The notes under the pieces were generated by a model. The model was given only the letters and a program-made list of their open reading frames with translations. It ran no database searches and was not told the origin of the DNA. A program made the position numbers and the translations under genes. DNA of 64,000 nt, taken from positions 310,001 through 374,000 of the forward strand of contig NZ_SAIT01000003.1 of the NCBI RefSeq assembly GCF_004360145.1. Direction: 5' to 3'. Source of the stretch: Aliiroseovarius marinus. Its GTDB lineage: Bacteria > Pseudomonadota > Alphaproteobacteria > Rhodobacterales > Rhodobacteraceae. Each line of letters begins with the position of its first letter. The first letter of the stretch is position 1. Positions 19,847 through 29,884 of the stretch are shown here, in pieces.

Positions 19847-21301
19847 TTAGAACGGTGCTTCCAGATCGCTGAGGCGGACATAGACCGTCTTCAGCTCGGA
19901 ATAATGCTCGATCGCCGCTTTCGAGTTCTCGCGCCCCACACCCGAGGCCTTCGAGCCCCCGAACGGCGCTTCAACCGGTGCGTCGTTATAGGTGTTGATA
20001 TAGCAGGTGCCCGCTTCGAACCCAGCGACTACGCGGTGTGCGCGGGTCAGGTCGTTGGTGAACACGCCAGCGGCCAGACCGAACTCGGTGTCATTGGCGC
20101 GGGCCATAACCTCGTCCTCGTCTTCGAAATCCAGCACCGACATGACGGGTCCAAAGATTTCCTCGCGGGCGATGGTCATGTCATCGGTCACATCGGCAAA
20201 GACGGTGGGCTGCAGATAGAAGCCGTCGCCCTCGATCCGCGTACCGCCATAGGCCAGACGCGCGCCCTCTTCCTTGCCCTTCTCGATGTAATTCATCACG
20301 ATGTTCAGCTGTCCTTCGCTGACCATCGGGCCGAACGAGGTTTCCGGGTCCAGCGGGTCGCCAATCACGGCGCCGTCCAGACGCTCGGCAAGGCGTTTCA
20401 GGAAGGCTTCCTTGATACCTTTCTGCACAAACACGCGTGTTCCGTTCGAGCAGACCTGACCCGACGAATAGAAGTTGCCCAAAATGGCGCCCGACACGGC
20501 GTTGTCCACGTTGGCATCGTCAAAGACGATCATGGGCGACTTGCCACCCAACTCCATCGTGACATGTTTCAGACCTGCGGCGGCGGCGGCATAAACCTTG
20601 CGGCCTGTCGGCACCGATCCGGTCAGCGAAACCTTTGCCACACGATCGTCGGTAACAAGCGTAGCGCCCACATCGCCGTAACCCTGAATGACGTTGAAAA
20701 TTCCCGCAGGTGCACCCGCTTCGATCAGGATCTCGGCCACTTTCAGCGCGGACAGCGGCGTGGTTTCGGACGGTTTGAAGATCGAGCTGTTGCCGCAAGC
20801 CAGCGCAGGCGCGGCCTTCCAGCAGGCGATCTGGGTCGGATAGTTCCACGCACCGATACCCACGCAAACGCCAAGCGCTTCGCGGCGGGTATAGACGAAA
20901 TCGCCGTCTGGCATCTGGATGTGTTCGCCGGTCAGCGACCCAGCCAGACCGCCGAAATACTCCAGCGCATCCGCGCCCGAGGTGGCGTCCGCAACGCTGG
21001 TTTCCTGATAAGGCTTGCCGGTGTCCAGCGTTTCCAGAACCGACAGATCGTGGTTGCGTTCACGCATGATATCAGCAGCGCGACGCAGGATACGACCCCG
21101 CTCGGTCCCGGTCATTGCGGCCCAGTCCTTCTGGGCGGCCAGCGACGAGGTGATGGCCTGCTCGATGATCGCGGGCGTTGCAGAATGCAGTTTCGCAATG
21201 ACTTCGCCCGTCGCGGGGAAGACCACGTCGATCTCAGCGCCTGCGGTGTCTTCGACATAGGCGCCGTTGATGAAATGGCTGGCTTGAGGTTGTGCGCGCA
21301 T
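19847..21301 (-). CDS. betB: Betaine aldehyde dehydrogenase
   Basis: 484 residues, NAD-dependent aldehyde dehydrogenase that makes glycine betaine from betaine aldehyde. It shows [20 protein letters not shown], the catalytic Glu in [10 protein letters not shown] near residue 250, and the catalytic Cys in [14 protein letters not shown] near residue 285. These segments fit BetB better than other ALDH subfamilies. No betA or betI lies beside it here, so it is either split from the usual bet operon or the operon lies elsewhere. Confidence 0.92.
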   Translation of the reverse strand: MRAQPQASHFINGAYVEDTAGAEIDVVFPATGEVIAKLHSATPAIIEQAITSSLAAQKDWAAMTGTERGRILRRAADIMRERNHDLSVLETLDTGKPYQETSVADATSGADALEYFGGLAGSLTGEHIQMPDGDFVYTRREALGVCVGIGAWNYPTQIACWKAAPALACGNSSIFKPSETTPLSALKVAEILIEAGAPAGIFNVIQGYGDVGATLVTDDRVAKVSLTGSVPTGRKVYAAAAAGLKHVTMELGGKSPMIVFDDANVDNAVSGAILGNFYSSGQVCSNGTRVFVQKGIKEAFLKRLAERLDGAVIGDPLDPETSFGPMVSEGQLNIVMNYIEKGKEEGARLAYGGTRIEGDGFYLQPTVFADVTDDMTIAREEIFGPVMSVLDFEDEDEVMARANDTEFGLAAGVFTNDLTRAHRVVAGFEAGTCYINTYNDAPVEAPFGGSKASGVGRENSKAAIEHYSELKTVYVRLSDLEAPF

Positions 21302-21470
21302 GTTGCACCTTTCCAGTTTTTCCCGACACTTTGGCGGGACGTCAGTTCAGTTTGATCCGGTTGTGTCAGATGTGACGTCCGGCTGCTATTCAAAAGGCGA
21401 CAGAGTAAGGGCAGCGCGCGCCGTTGACGTAACGCACAGTTTTCGCTCACCCCTGTAAATTACGGACAGA

Positions 21471-22232
21471 TCAGCCCTTAAAGCCCATCGCGACCACGAA
21501 TTTTTCCGAGCTGTCAGAGCGGCTGGAAGGTGGTTTGACGTTCATCACCTTGTTGAACTTGGTCTTCAACAGTTTCTGAAGCTCACCTTCAGCCCCACCT
21601 GCCAGCACCTTGGCAACGAAAGTGCCGCCTTCGTCCAGCACGTCGAAGGCGAAATAGGCTGCAGCTTCGCACAGAGAGATGATGCGCAGGTGGTCGGTCT
21701 GTTTATGGCCCGAGCTTGCGGCCGCCATGTCGGACATCACCACGTCGGCTTTGCCGCCGAGCCAATCCCGTACCACTTGATCCGCGTCATCTTCCATGAA
21801 GTCCAGCTGTTCGAACCGGGCACCCGCAAGCGGTTCGACCTCTTGCAGGTCGACGCCCAGATAGGTGCCGATACGTTTGCCGGATTTCTCACCAAGTGCA
21901 TTGATACGCGGCACGGCGACTTGCGCCCAGCCCCCCGGTGCACAGCCAAGGTCCACCACGCGTGCGCCATTCACGAGGAACCGGAATTTATCATCCAATT
22001 CCATAATCTTATAGGCCGCACGTCCGCGATAGCCTTCGGCCTGCGCGCGCTGCACATAGGGATCATTGAGCTGACGCTGTAACCAGCGCGTCGACGAACT
22101 GCGCCGCCCTCGCGCGGTTTTCACCTTCACGGTCAGGTCCCGCTGTCCCCGGCCCGAGCTTTTGCGCGTGCGCTTTGAATACTTGTTGCCGCCCCCTTGG
22201 GAGCCGCCGGAATTACCACCGTCTTGAGACAT
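21471..22232 (-). CDS. rlmE: 23S rRNA 2'-O-ribose U2552 methyltransferase
   Basis: 253 residues, FtsJ/RrmJ family. The basic Gly/Ser/Arg N-terminus is followed by [13 protein letters not shown] (catalytic Lys), [14 protein letters not shown] for SAM binding, VVMSDMAA (catalytic Asp), and [11 protein letters not shown] (catalytic Lys). It methylates the ribosomal A-loop uridine in the mature 50S subunit. Its start overlaps the stop of the ppx-type gene by one base, so the two are coupled. Confidence 0.95.
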   Translation of the reverse strand: MSQDGGNSGGSQGGGNKYSKRTRKSSGRGQRDLTVKVKTARGRRSSSTRWLQRQLNDPYVQRAQAEGYRGRAAYKIMELDDKFRFLVNGARVVDLGCAPGGWAQVAVPRINALGEKSGKRIGTYLGVDLQEVEPLAGARFEQLDFMEDDADQVVRDWLGGKADVVMSDMAAASSGHKQTDHLRIISLCEAAAYFAFDVLDEGGTFVAKVLAGGAEGELQKLLKTKFNKVMNVKPPSSRSDSSEKFVVAMGFKG

Positions 22233-23344
22233 CAGAAAGGTCCGCCTTCCAACACGCCGTCCGAGGACATTTGAGAATAAAGGATGCCTTCTCTAAGGCC
22301 ACGATCCGCAACTGACAAGCGATCAGTCGGCCAGACGCGCAGAAGCGCCTGTAAAATTGCAGATCCAGACATGATCAGCGATTGCCGGTCCCGCCCGATA
22401 TGCGAGTTCACGCGCCGTCCCTTTGGCCCCATCGCCAGATAGCCCTGAATGACACGCTCGATCTGTTCGGACGTCATCCGCAGCCCGTCCACGCGGGTGC
22501 GGTCATAGCGGCGTAGACCCAGATGGGTCACAGCGACGGTCGTCACCGTGCCCGAGGTGCCGATGATCTGGAACCCTTCGCGCGGAGGTTCGTGATAGAA
22601 GGGGCTGAAATCGGCCAGCTGCTCTTCGAAATGAACCGACATCAGGGCATAACGGCCCGCGTCATCTTCCACATCGTCAAACATCTCGCGCAATGTTGCG
22701 ACGCCAAGCGGGACAGAAATCCAGTCGACCACGCTGGCCGCCGGAAAATCGCCGACACCGCCCGAAAACCCACGCCCCATCCGCATGATAGATTGCGCGC
22801 GGTCCAACGGCGGGACTTTCGACAGGTCGATCCAGACAAGCTCGGTCGAGCCGCCGCCGATATCCACCACCAAAAGCTGCTCGGTCTTGGTGGACACAAG
22901 CGGCGCACAGGACACCACGGCCAGACGCGCTTCTTCCTCGGGCTTGATGATTTCCAGATCCAACCCGGTTTCGCGCCGGATATTGGCCATGAAGGCCTTG
23001 CCGTTGGTCGCACGGCGGCACGCCTCGGTCGCGACAAGGCGCATCCGCTTTACATCATGCTTGATCAGCTTCTTGCGGCAAATCCGCAGCGCCTGAATGG
23101 TGCGCGACATGGACGAGCGGCTCAGCCGCCCCGAGGCTTCAAGCCCCCGGCCCAATTGCACGGATTTCGAGAAGCTGTCCACGACATGAAACTGACTGCC
23201 CTTAGGCTGGGCAATCAGCATGCGACAACTATTTGTTCCGAGGTCCAGAGCAGCATAGAGGCTGGCCGGATCCACGGGAGATGGCGCGGGGGTATCGACC
23301 GCTTTCGGGAACGCGCCCGCACCTTTGGGACGCTTGGGCGTCAT
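22232..23344 (-). CDS. Ppx/GppA family exopolyphosphatase/pppGpp phosphatase
   Basis: 370 residues, ASKHA-fold phosphatase. It contains [11 protein letters not shown] at residues 32-42 (phosphate loop 1), [13 protein letters not shown] (phosphate loop 2), and GTSGTVTT. It lacks the extra C-terminal HD domain of full Ppx, which is the usual form in Alphaproteobacteria. It hydrolyses polyphosphate and/or the pppGpp gamma phosphate. It is the first gene of a pair with rlmE. Confidence 0.9.
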   Translation of the reverse strand: MTPKRPKGAGAFPKAVDTPAPSPVDPASLYAALDLGTNSCRMLIAQPKGSQFHVVDSFSKSVQLGRGLEASGRLSRSSMSRTIQALRICRKKLIKHDVKRMRLVATEACRRATNGKAFMANIRRETGLDLEIIKPEEEARLAVVSCAPLVSTKTEQLLVVDIGGGSTELVWIDLSKVPPLDRAQSIMRMGRGFSGGVGDFPAASVVDWISVPLGVATLREMFDDVEDDAGRYALMSVHFEEQLADFSPFYHEPPREGFQIIGTSGTVTTVAVTHLGLRRYDRTRVDGLRMTSEQIERVIQGYLAMGPKGRRVNSHIGRDRQSLIMSGSAILQALLRVWPTDRLSVADRGLREGILYSQMSSDGVLEGGPF

Positions 23345-23637
23345 AGGTCACGCCCTCCATTTTCAAGTTACCTTCAAGATAGGGTGCATGGCCGGTGCTG
23401 GCAATCCCTGCAGACGGCAAATGTAACGCTCTCATGTCATAATCAACATGAATGGTTTTCACGGCGCATGGCATGGCTTGTGCCGGTCGTTTTGCGTATT
23501 CCTTTGGCGCGGATCGTATGAACGCGACCCCCGTGAAGCCTGTTAAGTCGCTGTTGAAACGCGGCGTGTCGAAAATCGACACAAGGTCAGGGGTTAGCGA
23601 GACTACGAATAGAGGACGAAGAAAAGGGAGAATCGCA
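23345..23637. other. Divergent promoter region with one hairpin
   Basis: 293 bases between the ppx-type gene and the one-carbon block. A perfect hairpin, GTGTCGA/TCGACAC with an AAA loop, lies at 23566-23582. I found no cobalamin or THF riboswitch pattern and no convincing promoter on either strand by eye. Confidence 0.4.
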
Positions 23638-23934
23638 ATGCCAGACGTCACCATCGTTTATTGGAGGGACATCCCCGCCCAGGTGATCGTGGGCAAAGGG
23701 CGCCGTGGGACGAAAGCCCCCCTGCCCGAGCGGTTCGAACAGGCCATTGACCGGGCTGCCATGAAGGTGAACGCGAAAGACAGCGACGCCTATCTGGCGG
23801 AATGGCGCAAGGCGGACCCCTTTTCTGTCGAAGGTGACCCGCAAGAAATCGCGACGGCCGAGGCTGCGCGCTTGGATGCGGAATATGACAACGAGCGTTT
23901 GCGCGCTCTGATTGGCAACGACGGATGGGCCTGA
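23638..23934 (+). CDS. PF13769-type 'virulence factor' domain small protein
   Basis: 98 residues, cytoplasmic. It begins MPDVTIVYWRDIPAQVIVGKGRR and is rich in charged residues. This looks like the small domain annotated as virulence factor (PF13769), which in Rhodobacteraceae commonly precedes a methylene-THF reductase gene. Its biochemical role is not known to me. The start has GGGAG seven bases upstream. It precedes the reductase gene by 26 bases in one operon. Confidence 0.75.
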   Translation: MPDVTIVYWRDIPAQVIVGKGRRGTKAPLPERFEQAIDRAAMKVNAKDSDAYLAEWRKADPFSVEGDPQEIATAEAARLDAEYDNERLRALIGNDGWA

Positions 23935-23960
23935 TCCCGTCCTCTATCAAGGAGGCAGCC

Positions 23961-24899
23961 ATGGCGCTGTTGAACTTCCGCAAGAAGCCGACCGAAGGTC
24001 AGGCGAATGCTGCATCCCCCGAACTTCAGGCCTTCCTGAAGGGCTATTCGATTGAAGTCATGCCGCGCACGGCTGGCAAGGTCGAAGACTTCCGTGATCT
24101 TCTGCCCGAAGGTACGCGCGTCTATATCGCCCATATCGAAGGCACGCCGATCGAGGACATGGTCGCCACCGCAAAACGCCTAAAGGAAGAAGGCTTCGAC
24201 GCGATGCCGCATTTCCCGGCGCGTATCATCAAAGACAAAGCCACTCTGGCCGACTGGATTGCCCAGTATCAGGGCGAAGCTGACGTCAAGCAGGGCCTGA
24301 TCCTGGCCGGTGGCGTTGCTCAGCCGCATGGCGATTTCGACAGCTCGATGCAGCTTCTGGAAACCGGCCTGTTTGATCAGGCGGGCTTTACCAACCTGCA
24401 CGTTGCCGGTCACCCCGAGCCGAACCTGGACATCGACCCCAATGGCGGTCGTGCCAACACCTATGCGGCGCTGGATTGGAAACAGGAATTCTCGAAGCGC
24501 ACCGACGCCGAGATGGCCTTGGCCACCCAGTTCTGCTTCGAGGCCGAGCCGGTCATCCAATGGGCCAACGAACTAGCCGAGCGTGGCATGAACCTGCCGA
24601 TCCACATCGGCATCGCGGGTCCCGCCAAGCTGCAGACCATGATCAAGTTCGCCATTGCATGTGGCGTGGGCCCGTCCCTGAAAGTGCTGCAAAAGCGTGC
24701 CAAGGACGTGTCGAAGCTGCTTCTGCCGCACGAGCCGACCGAGGTTCTGAACGATCTGGCACTGCACAAAGCCGCCAACCCCGACTTCAACATCACCCAA
24801 GTGCACTTCTTCCCGCTAGGCGGGATCAAGACCAACGCCAACTGGGCCATCGAGCACGGCGGAGACAACACCGCCCCCGTCAACGCGACCAAAGGATAA
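23961..24899 (+). CDS. Methylenetetrahydrofolate reductase
   Basis: 312 residues, MetF-type TIM barrel. A VEVMPRTAGKVEDFRDLLPEG-like N-terminus is followed by HFPARIIKDKATL and a C-terminal QVHFFPLGGIKTNANWAI. It interconverts methylene-THF and methyl-THF with FAD. Its place between a small PF13769-type protein and a methyl-THF:corrinoid methyltransferase suggests that it oxidises methyl groups released by demethylation, in addition to or instead of serving methionine synthesis. A strong GGAGG site precedes the ATG at 23961. Confidence 0.88.
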   Translation: MALLNFRKKPTEGQANAASPELQAFLKGYSIEVMPRTAGKVEDFRDLLPEGTRVYIAHIEGTPIEDMVATAKRLKEEGFDAMPHFPARIIKDKATLADWIAQYQGEADVKQGLILAGGVAQPHGDFDSSMQLLETGLFDQAGFTNLHVAGHPEPNLDIDPNGGRANTYAALDWKQEFSKRTDAEMALATQFCFEAEPVIQWANELAERGMNLPIHIGIAGPAKLQTMIKFAIACGVGPSLKVLQKRAKDVSKLLLPHEPTEVLNDLALHKAANPDFNITQVHFFPLGGIKTNANWAIEHGGDNTAPVNATKG

Positions 24900-24905
24900 T
24901 CAAGA

Positions 24906-25976
24906 ATGACCCGTACCATCGTCGAAAGCGCAACCAAGACCTCGATCATCGGCTTTGACCAACCGTTCTCGGTGATCGGCGAGCGCATCAACCCGACTGG
25001 CCGCAAAATCCTGAACGAAGAGCTGGAGCGCGACGATTTCAGCCGCGTTGAGGCCGACGCTCTGGCACAAGTTGCTGCTGGCGCGACCATTCTGGACATC
25101 AACTCGGGCGCTGTGTTCTCGAACAAAATGGCCGAAGACCCGCGCTACGCCGACAACAACTTTGTCGAGCCTGACCTGATGCGCAAACTGGTCGAAACCG
25201 TGCAAGCCGTCACCGACTGCCCGCTCTGCATCGACTCGTCGGTTCCCGGCGCGCTGGAAGCAGGTCTGGAAGCCGCCAATGGCCGCCCGCTTCTGAACTC
25301 GGTCACCGGCGAAGAAGAGCGTCTGGAAATGGTTCTGCCGCTGGTCAAGAAATACAACGTGCCGGTTGTTGCGATCTCGAACGACGACACCGGCATTTCG
25401 GAAGACCCGGAAGTCCGCTTCGCCGTGGCCAAGAAAATCGTGGAACGCGCGGCTGACTATGGCATCCCCGCCCATGACATCGTGGTTGACCCGCTGGTGA
25501 TGCCGATCGGCGCCATGGGCACTGCCGGCCTTCAGGTCTTCGAACTGAACCGCCGTCTGCGCGACGAGCTGGGCGTGAACACCACCTGTGGCGCGTCGAA
25601 CATCTCGTTCGGTCTGCCGAACCGTCACGGCATCAACAACGCCTTCCTGCCGATGGCCATGGCCACTGGTATGACCTCGGCGATCATGAACCCTGTCGCA
25701 ATCCCGTTGGGTCCGAAGAAATTCGCTGAGAAACGCGCCGAGATCGAAGCCAAGGGCATCATCATCCCGGACGACATGGATGACGAAACCATCTGCCAGA
25801 TCTTCAACCTGGGCTCGACCAAGCCGCGTGCCGGTAAGGAAATGGAGGCCATCCGCGCCGCCAACTTCCTGACCAACAACGACGAAGGTGGCGCCAACTG
25901 GATTGCCTTCAACAAGCCTGCTGGCGAAGCCGGTGGTGCTGGTGGCCGCCGCGGTGGCCGTCGCCGTCGCGGCTAA
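24906..25976 (+). CDS. Methyltetrahydrofolate:corrinoid methyltransferase (pterin-binding domain)
   Basis: 356 residues. The pterin-binding TIM barrel is marked by VIGERINPTGRKILNEEL near residue 20, ATILDINSGA, and CIDSSVPGALEAGLEAANGRPLLNSVTGEEER. It moves a methyl group between a methylated corrinoid protein and THF. The catalytic barrel should end near residue 335. A Gly/Arg-rich tail (GGRRGGRRRRG) follows and is not part of the fold. It starts six bases after the reductase gene. No corrinoid-binding protein is next to it. Confidence 0.9.
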   Translation: MTRTIVESATKTSIIGFDQPFSVIGERINPTGRKILNEELERDDFSRVEADALAQVAAGATILDINSGAVFSNKMAEDPRYADNNFVEPDLMRKLVETVQAVTDCPLCIDSSVPGALEAGLEAANGRPLLNSVTGEEERLEMVLPLVKKYNVPVVAISNDDTGISEDPEVRFAVAKKIVERAADYGIPAHDIVVDPLVMPIGAMGTAGLQVFELNRRLRDELGVNTTCGASNISFGLPNRHGINNAFLPMAMATGMTSAIMNPVAIPLGPKKFAEKRAEIEAKGIIIPDDMDDETICQIFNLGSTKPRAGKEMEAIRAANFLTNNDEGGANWIAFNKPAGEAGGAGGRRGGRRRRG

Positions 25977-25999
25977 GGCAAAGTTGTACAAACACATGA

Positions 26000-26024
26000 A
26001 AGGCCCGCAAGTTTGGCGGGCCTT
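26000..26024 (+). terminator. Terminator after the methyl-THF:corrinoid methyltransferase
   Basis: Arms AAGGCCCGC (26000-26008) and GCGGGCCTT (26016-26024), followed by CTACTTTA. The pyrimidine run is broken, so termination may be partial. Confidence 0.65.
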
Positions 26025-26213
26025 CTACTTTACGTATATGTAAAACCCGAAAAATCATCGAAAAACCGGTGTTTGACACGCCTCGGCTTGCGTCGTCGAT
26101 CAACTTGCCTATCATCAGACGTGTTCGCGGTTCCGTCCCTTCGACCACATAAATCCGGGGATATCGGGGCTTTTAAACACTCGTTTTCGATCAAAAACAT
26201 CGGAGTTTTATCC

Positions 26214-26339
26214 ATGAAAGTTACTGCAACACTTCTTCTGATTGCGATGACCACCCTTGCGGCCTGCGCGACCGAGCCAGAGCCCGCTCCCGTCGTAGAA
26301 GCCGAGCCTATGTATGACAAAATGGGCAACCCCATGTAA
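26214..26339 (+). CDS. 41-residue lipoprotein
   Basis: The peptide begins MKVTATLLLIAMTTLAAC. This is a complete lipoprotein signal with lipobox LAAC at residues 15-18. The 23-residue mature part is acidic and Pro-rich and ends MYDKMGNPM. It has its own upstream terminator and a strong downstream terminator, so it is a separate unit inside the one-carbon block. Function unknown. Small acidic lipoproteins of this type are easily missed in annotation. Confidence 0.75.
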   Translation: MKVTATLLLIAMTTLAACATEPEPAPVVEAEPMYDKMGNPM

Positions 26340-26356
26340 GGTTGACCTCGCCAGTC

Positions 26357-26386
26357 AAAGCCCGCGCACGTCGCGGGCTTTTTTTT
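26357..26386 (+). terminator. Strong terminator of the small lipoprotein gene
   Basis: A perfect 10-bp stem, AAAGCCCGCG (26357-26366) with CGCGGGCTTT, a 5-base loop and eight T. Confidence 0.9.
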
Positions 26387-26505
26387 GCGCGGGTGTTACA
26401 GGACACGTGCCAAGGTAGTGCCAGATGGTTTGATTCACCGCGAAGAAACCACCATAACGCGAGTACAACCCACCTACTATAGCCGCAAACAGAAGGACAT
26501 TGATC

Positions 26506-27675
26506 GTGTCGACATCCCAACGCCCTCCGCTTGAAGGGATCACAATTCTGGACCTGACCCACGTGCTGGCAGGCCCCTATTGCTCGATGATCCTGTCGGA
26601 TCTGGGGGCGAAGGTGATTAAGGTCGAGCAGCCTGGTATTGGCGATGACACGCGGCACTTCCCGCCATTTCGCGACGGACACAGCGCCTATTTTGCCACC
26701 ATCAACCGTGACAAGCAGTCGATCGCCCTGAACCTGAAGGACGAGGCGGATCGTGCCGTCTTCGAACGGCTTCTGGCGCAGGTCGATGTGGTGATGGAGA
26801 ACTACCGCCCCGGCGTGATGGAGCGGCTGGGCTATGGCTATGACACCCTGTCCGAACGCCACCCGCATCTGATCTATGGCGCGGTGTCGGGCTTTGGGCA
26901 CACGGGGCCCGACGCCCTGAAACCAGCCTACGACATGGTCGTGCAGGCACGCGGTGGCGTCATGTCGATTACGGGTGAGAAGAACCGCGAACCTGTACGG
27001 GTTGGGGCCTCGGTCGGCGACATTGTTGCCGGCATGTTTCTAGGCCACGGACTTCTGGCCGCGCTCTATCAACGCGAAAAGACCGGTAAGGGGCAGAAGG
27101 TCGATGTGGCGATGCTAGACAGCCAGTTGGCGATCATCGAACACGCGATTGCCATCACCGGCGAAACCGGCATGCCGCCCGAGCCCTCCGGTGCCCGTCA
27201 TCCGTCTATCGCCCCGTTCGAGACATATCATACGGCAGATGGGCTGATGGTCATCGCCTGCGGCAACGACGTGCTGTTCGGAAAGCTGTGCAACGTGCTT
27301 GGCAAACCGAAATGGACGACCCGGCCTGAGTTCGCCAACAACCTCGCCCGCTGTCAAAATGTGCAGCTTCTGCGCCGCCGGATCGAGACCGTAACCCTTG
27401 GGAAATCACGCGCGCATTGGCTCGAGCTTCTCACTGCCGAAGGCATCCCCTGCGGCCCCATCCAAAACGTCGCGGAAGCCATGCAAGACCCGCAAATTCT
27501 GGCGCGCAACATGGTTAAACACCTGCCCGCCCCAGATGGCGGCAAGCCCTTCGTCGCCGCCGGAAACCCGATCAAGATGAGCAGCCTGGACGACACTCAG
27601 GACCCCGGCGCAGCGCCGTTTTTGGACGGAGATCGCGCCGCAATTCTGGATTGGTTAACCGAACAAGAGGCCTGA
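26506..27675 (+). CDS. CaiB/BaiF family CoA transferase
   Basis: 389 residues, family III CoA transferase. It begins PPLEGITILDLTHVLAGPYCSMILSDLGAKVIKVEQPG and has NLKDEADRAVFERLLAQVDVVMENYRPGVMERLGYGYD. The catalytic Asp is expected in PAYDMVVQARGGVMSITG. It moves CoA between acids, and the substrate pair is unknown. A GTG start at 26506 is preferred because AAGGA is eight bases away. The TTG at 26500 is too close to it. Its position between corrinoid genes may or may not be functional. Confidence 0.88.
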   Translation: MSTSQRPPLEGITILDLTHVLAGPYCSMILSDLGAKVIKVEQPGIGDDTRHFPPFRDGHSAYFATINRDKQSIALNLKDEADRAVFERLLAQVDVVMENYRPGVMERLGYGYDTLSERHPHLIYGAVSGFGHTGPDALKPAYDMVVQARGGVMSITGEKNREPVRVGASVGDIVAGMFLGHGLLAALYQREKTGKGQKVDVAMLDSQLAIIEHAIAITGETGMPPEPSGARHPSIAPFETYHTADGLMVIACGNDVLFGKLCNVLGKPKWTTRPEFANNLARCQNVQLLRRRIETVTLGKSRAHWLELLTAEGIPCGPIQNVAEAMQDPQILARNMVKHLPAPDGGKPFVAAGNPIKMSSLDDTQDPGAAPFLDGDRAAILDWLTEQEA

Positions 27676-27789
27676 CCCGCCCGCACAGACAAAAAACGGC
27701 GTTTCCAGACTATTTATGCCGCAAGCAGGCATTGCGCGTGCCCGTACGTTCCTTAAATTGATGGAAAATCAACAGGAAAGACGCGCGCA

Positions 27790-29832
27790 ATGTCTCAGGA
27801 TCCTTTGGTCATCTTCACCCCCTCCGGCAAACGGGGTAGATTCCCGGTTGGCACCCCTATTCTGACCGCTGCCCGCCAATTGGGCGTGGATCTGGACTCG
27901 GTCTGTGGCGGACGTGGCATCTGTTCGAAATGTCAGGTGACCCCCAGCTTTGGCGAGTTCCCCAAACACGGCGTCACCGTCGAAGACGACGCCCTGTCGG
28001 AATGGAACAAGGTCGAGCAGCGCTATGACGACATCCGCGGCCTGCCCAAGGGTCGCCGTTTGGGCTGTCAGGCCACGGTGCAGGGCGACGTGGTGGTTGA
28101 CGTGCCGCCAGAAAGCCAAGTCCACAAACAGGTGGTCCGCAAACGGGCCGAGGCGCGAGACATCACGCTCGATCCGGTCGTGAAGCTTTACTATGTCGAG
28201 GTCGAGGAACCCGACATGCACGAGCCTTCGGGCGATCTGGAACGCCTCGTCACGGCTCTTGAGGAACAGTGGGAAATCAAGGGCGTCCGCGCTGATCTTC
28301 ACATCCTGTCTTCGCTGCAACCTTGCCTGCGTAAGGGGGAATGGAAGGTCACCGTGGCTGTCCATCTGGGCGACGAAGAAAACCCGCCCCGCGTCATGCA
28401 TGTCTGGCCCGGTTATCACGAAGGCAGCGTCTATGGCATGGCTGTGGACCTTGGATCGACCACCATCGCCGCGCATCTCTGTGACATGTCAACCGGCGAG
28501 GTTGTTGCCTCGTCCGGCCTGATGAACCCGCAAATCCGCTTTGGCGAAGATCTGATGAGCCGCGTCAGCTATTCGATGATGAACGCGAATGGCGCGCAGG
28601 AAATGACCGATGCGGTGCGCGAGGGGATGAATGCGCTTTTCACCCAGATCGCCGCAGATGCCGAGATCGACAAGCACCTGATTATGGATGTGGTCGTGGT
28701 GTGTAACCCAGTCATGCACCACCTGTTCCTTGGCATAGACCCGTTCGAGCTGGGTCAAGCGCCCTTCGCGCTGGCGACCTCGGATGCGCTGCGGCTGCGG
28801 GCCACCGATGTGGATCTGACCATCCACCCGCTTGCGCGTCTCTACATGCTGCCCTGCATCGCGGGCCATGTGGGAGCAGATGCGGCTGCTGTTGCGCTGT
28901 CGGAAGCACCTGACAAGTCCGACGACCTCGTACTGGTCGTCGACGTAGGCACCAACGCGGAAATCCTGCTAGGCGACAAAGACGGCGTGCTGGCCTGTTC
29001 CTCGCCCACCGGTCCCGCTTTCGAAGGCGCGCAGATCAGCGCGGGCCAACGCGCGGCCCCTGGTGCCATCGAACGCGTCGAAATCAACCCTGTCACCAAA
29101 GAGCCCCGCTTCCGTGTCATCGGGTCCGACATCTGGTCCGATGAAGACGGGTTTGCCGCCGCAACTGCCGTCACCGGCGTGACCGGCATCTGCGGTTCCG
29201 GCATTATCGAGGTGATCGCCGAAATGCGTCTGGCTGGTCTTGTGGATGCCGGCGGGCTGATCGGTTCGGCCGAACAAACCGGCACCGCGCGCTGCATTGC
29301 AGATGGCCGCACCAATGCCTATCGCCTGTGGGACGGGGACGAGGATCAGAAGCCGATCACCGTCACCAATGGCGACGTCCGCGCCATCCAGATGGCCAAG
29401 GCCGCGCTTTATTCCGGTGCGCGCTTGTTGATGGACAAACGTGGCGTCGACAAAGTGGATCGCGTGGTGCTGGCGGGCGCGTTTGGCGCGCATATCTCGG
29501 CCAAGCACGCGATGGTGCTGGGCATGATCCCGGATTGCGAGCTGGACAAGGTGACCTCGGCGGGCAACGCGGCAGGCACTGGCGCGCGCATCGCGCTGCT
29601 GAACCGCGCCGCGCGGGCCGAGATCGAGGACACGGTGCGCAAGATCACCAAGATCGAAACCGCTGTGGAAGAGAAGTTTCAAGAGCATTTCGTCAACGCC
29701 TCGGCCATGCCGAACTCGGCCGATCCCTTCCCGATCCTGCGCTCGGTCGTCGACCTGCCCGAGCCCAGCTTCAACACGGGTGGCGGAGACGAAGAAGGCA
29801 GCGGCCGCCGTCGCCGTCGTCGCCGGGGCTAA
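27790..29832 (+). CDS. Ferredoxin/ASKHA reductive activator of corrinoid proteins (RamA/RACo-like)
   Basis: 680 residues. The N-terminal 2Fe-2S ferredoxin domain has C39, C45 and C48 (CGGRGICSKC) and a fourth Cys in RRLGCQA. A linker domain is followed by the DUF4445 ASKHA ATPase (MAVDLGSTTIAAHL near residue 220, LVVDVGTNAEILLG near 385, CGSGIIEVIAEM near 475). Such proteins use ATP and electrons to return inactive cob(II)alamin to cob(I)alamin on a methyltransferase corrinoid protein. It ends in an Arg-rich tail (GSGRRRRRRRG), like the methyltransferase three genes upstream. Confidence 0.9.
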   Translation: MSQDPLVIFTPSGKRGRFPVGTPILTAARQLGVDLDSVCGGRGICSKCQVTPSFGEFPKHGVTVEDDALSEWNKVEQRYDDIRGLPKGRRLGCQATVQGDVVVDVPPESQVHKQVVRKRAEARDITLDPVVKLYYVEVEEPDMHEPSGDLERLVTALEEQWEIKGVRADLHILSSLQPCLRKGEWKVTVAVHLGDEENPPRVMHVWPGYHEGSVYGMAVDLGSTTIAAHLCDMSTGEVVASSGLMNPQIRFGEDLMSRVSYSMMNANGAQEMTDAVREGMNALFTQIAADAEIDKHLIMDVVVVCNPVMHHLFLGIDPFELGQAPFALATSDALRLRATDVDLTIHPLARLYMLPCIAGHVGADAAAVALSEAPDKSDDLVLVVDVGTNAEILLGDKDGVLACSSPTGPAFEGAQISAGQRAAPGAIERVEINPVTKEPRFRVIGSDIWSDEDGFAAATAVTGVTGICGSGIIEVIAEMRLAGLVDAGGLIGSAEQTGTARCIADGRTNAYRLWDGDEDQKPITVTNGDVRAIQMAKAALYSGARLLMDKRGVDKVDRVVLAGAFGAHISAKHAMVLGMIPDCELDKVTSAGNAAGTGARIALLNRAARAEIEDTVRKITKIETAVEEKFQEHFVNASAMPNSADPFPILRSVVDLPEPSFNTGGGDEEGSGRRRRRRRG

Positions 29833-29884
29833 ATCCGATAAGCGCTTGAAATTCCCTGCCCCTTGGCTTAGCTCAAGGGGTAAG

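Noticed and set aside
23345-23637. Cobalamin or folate riboswitch ahead of the one-carbon block
   Set aside because: Only a short hairpin is visible. No conserved riboswitch core could be seen.
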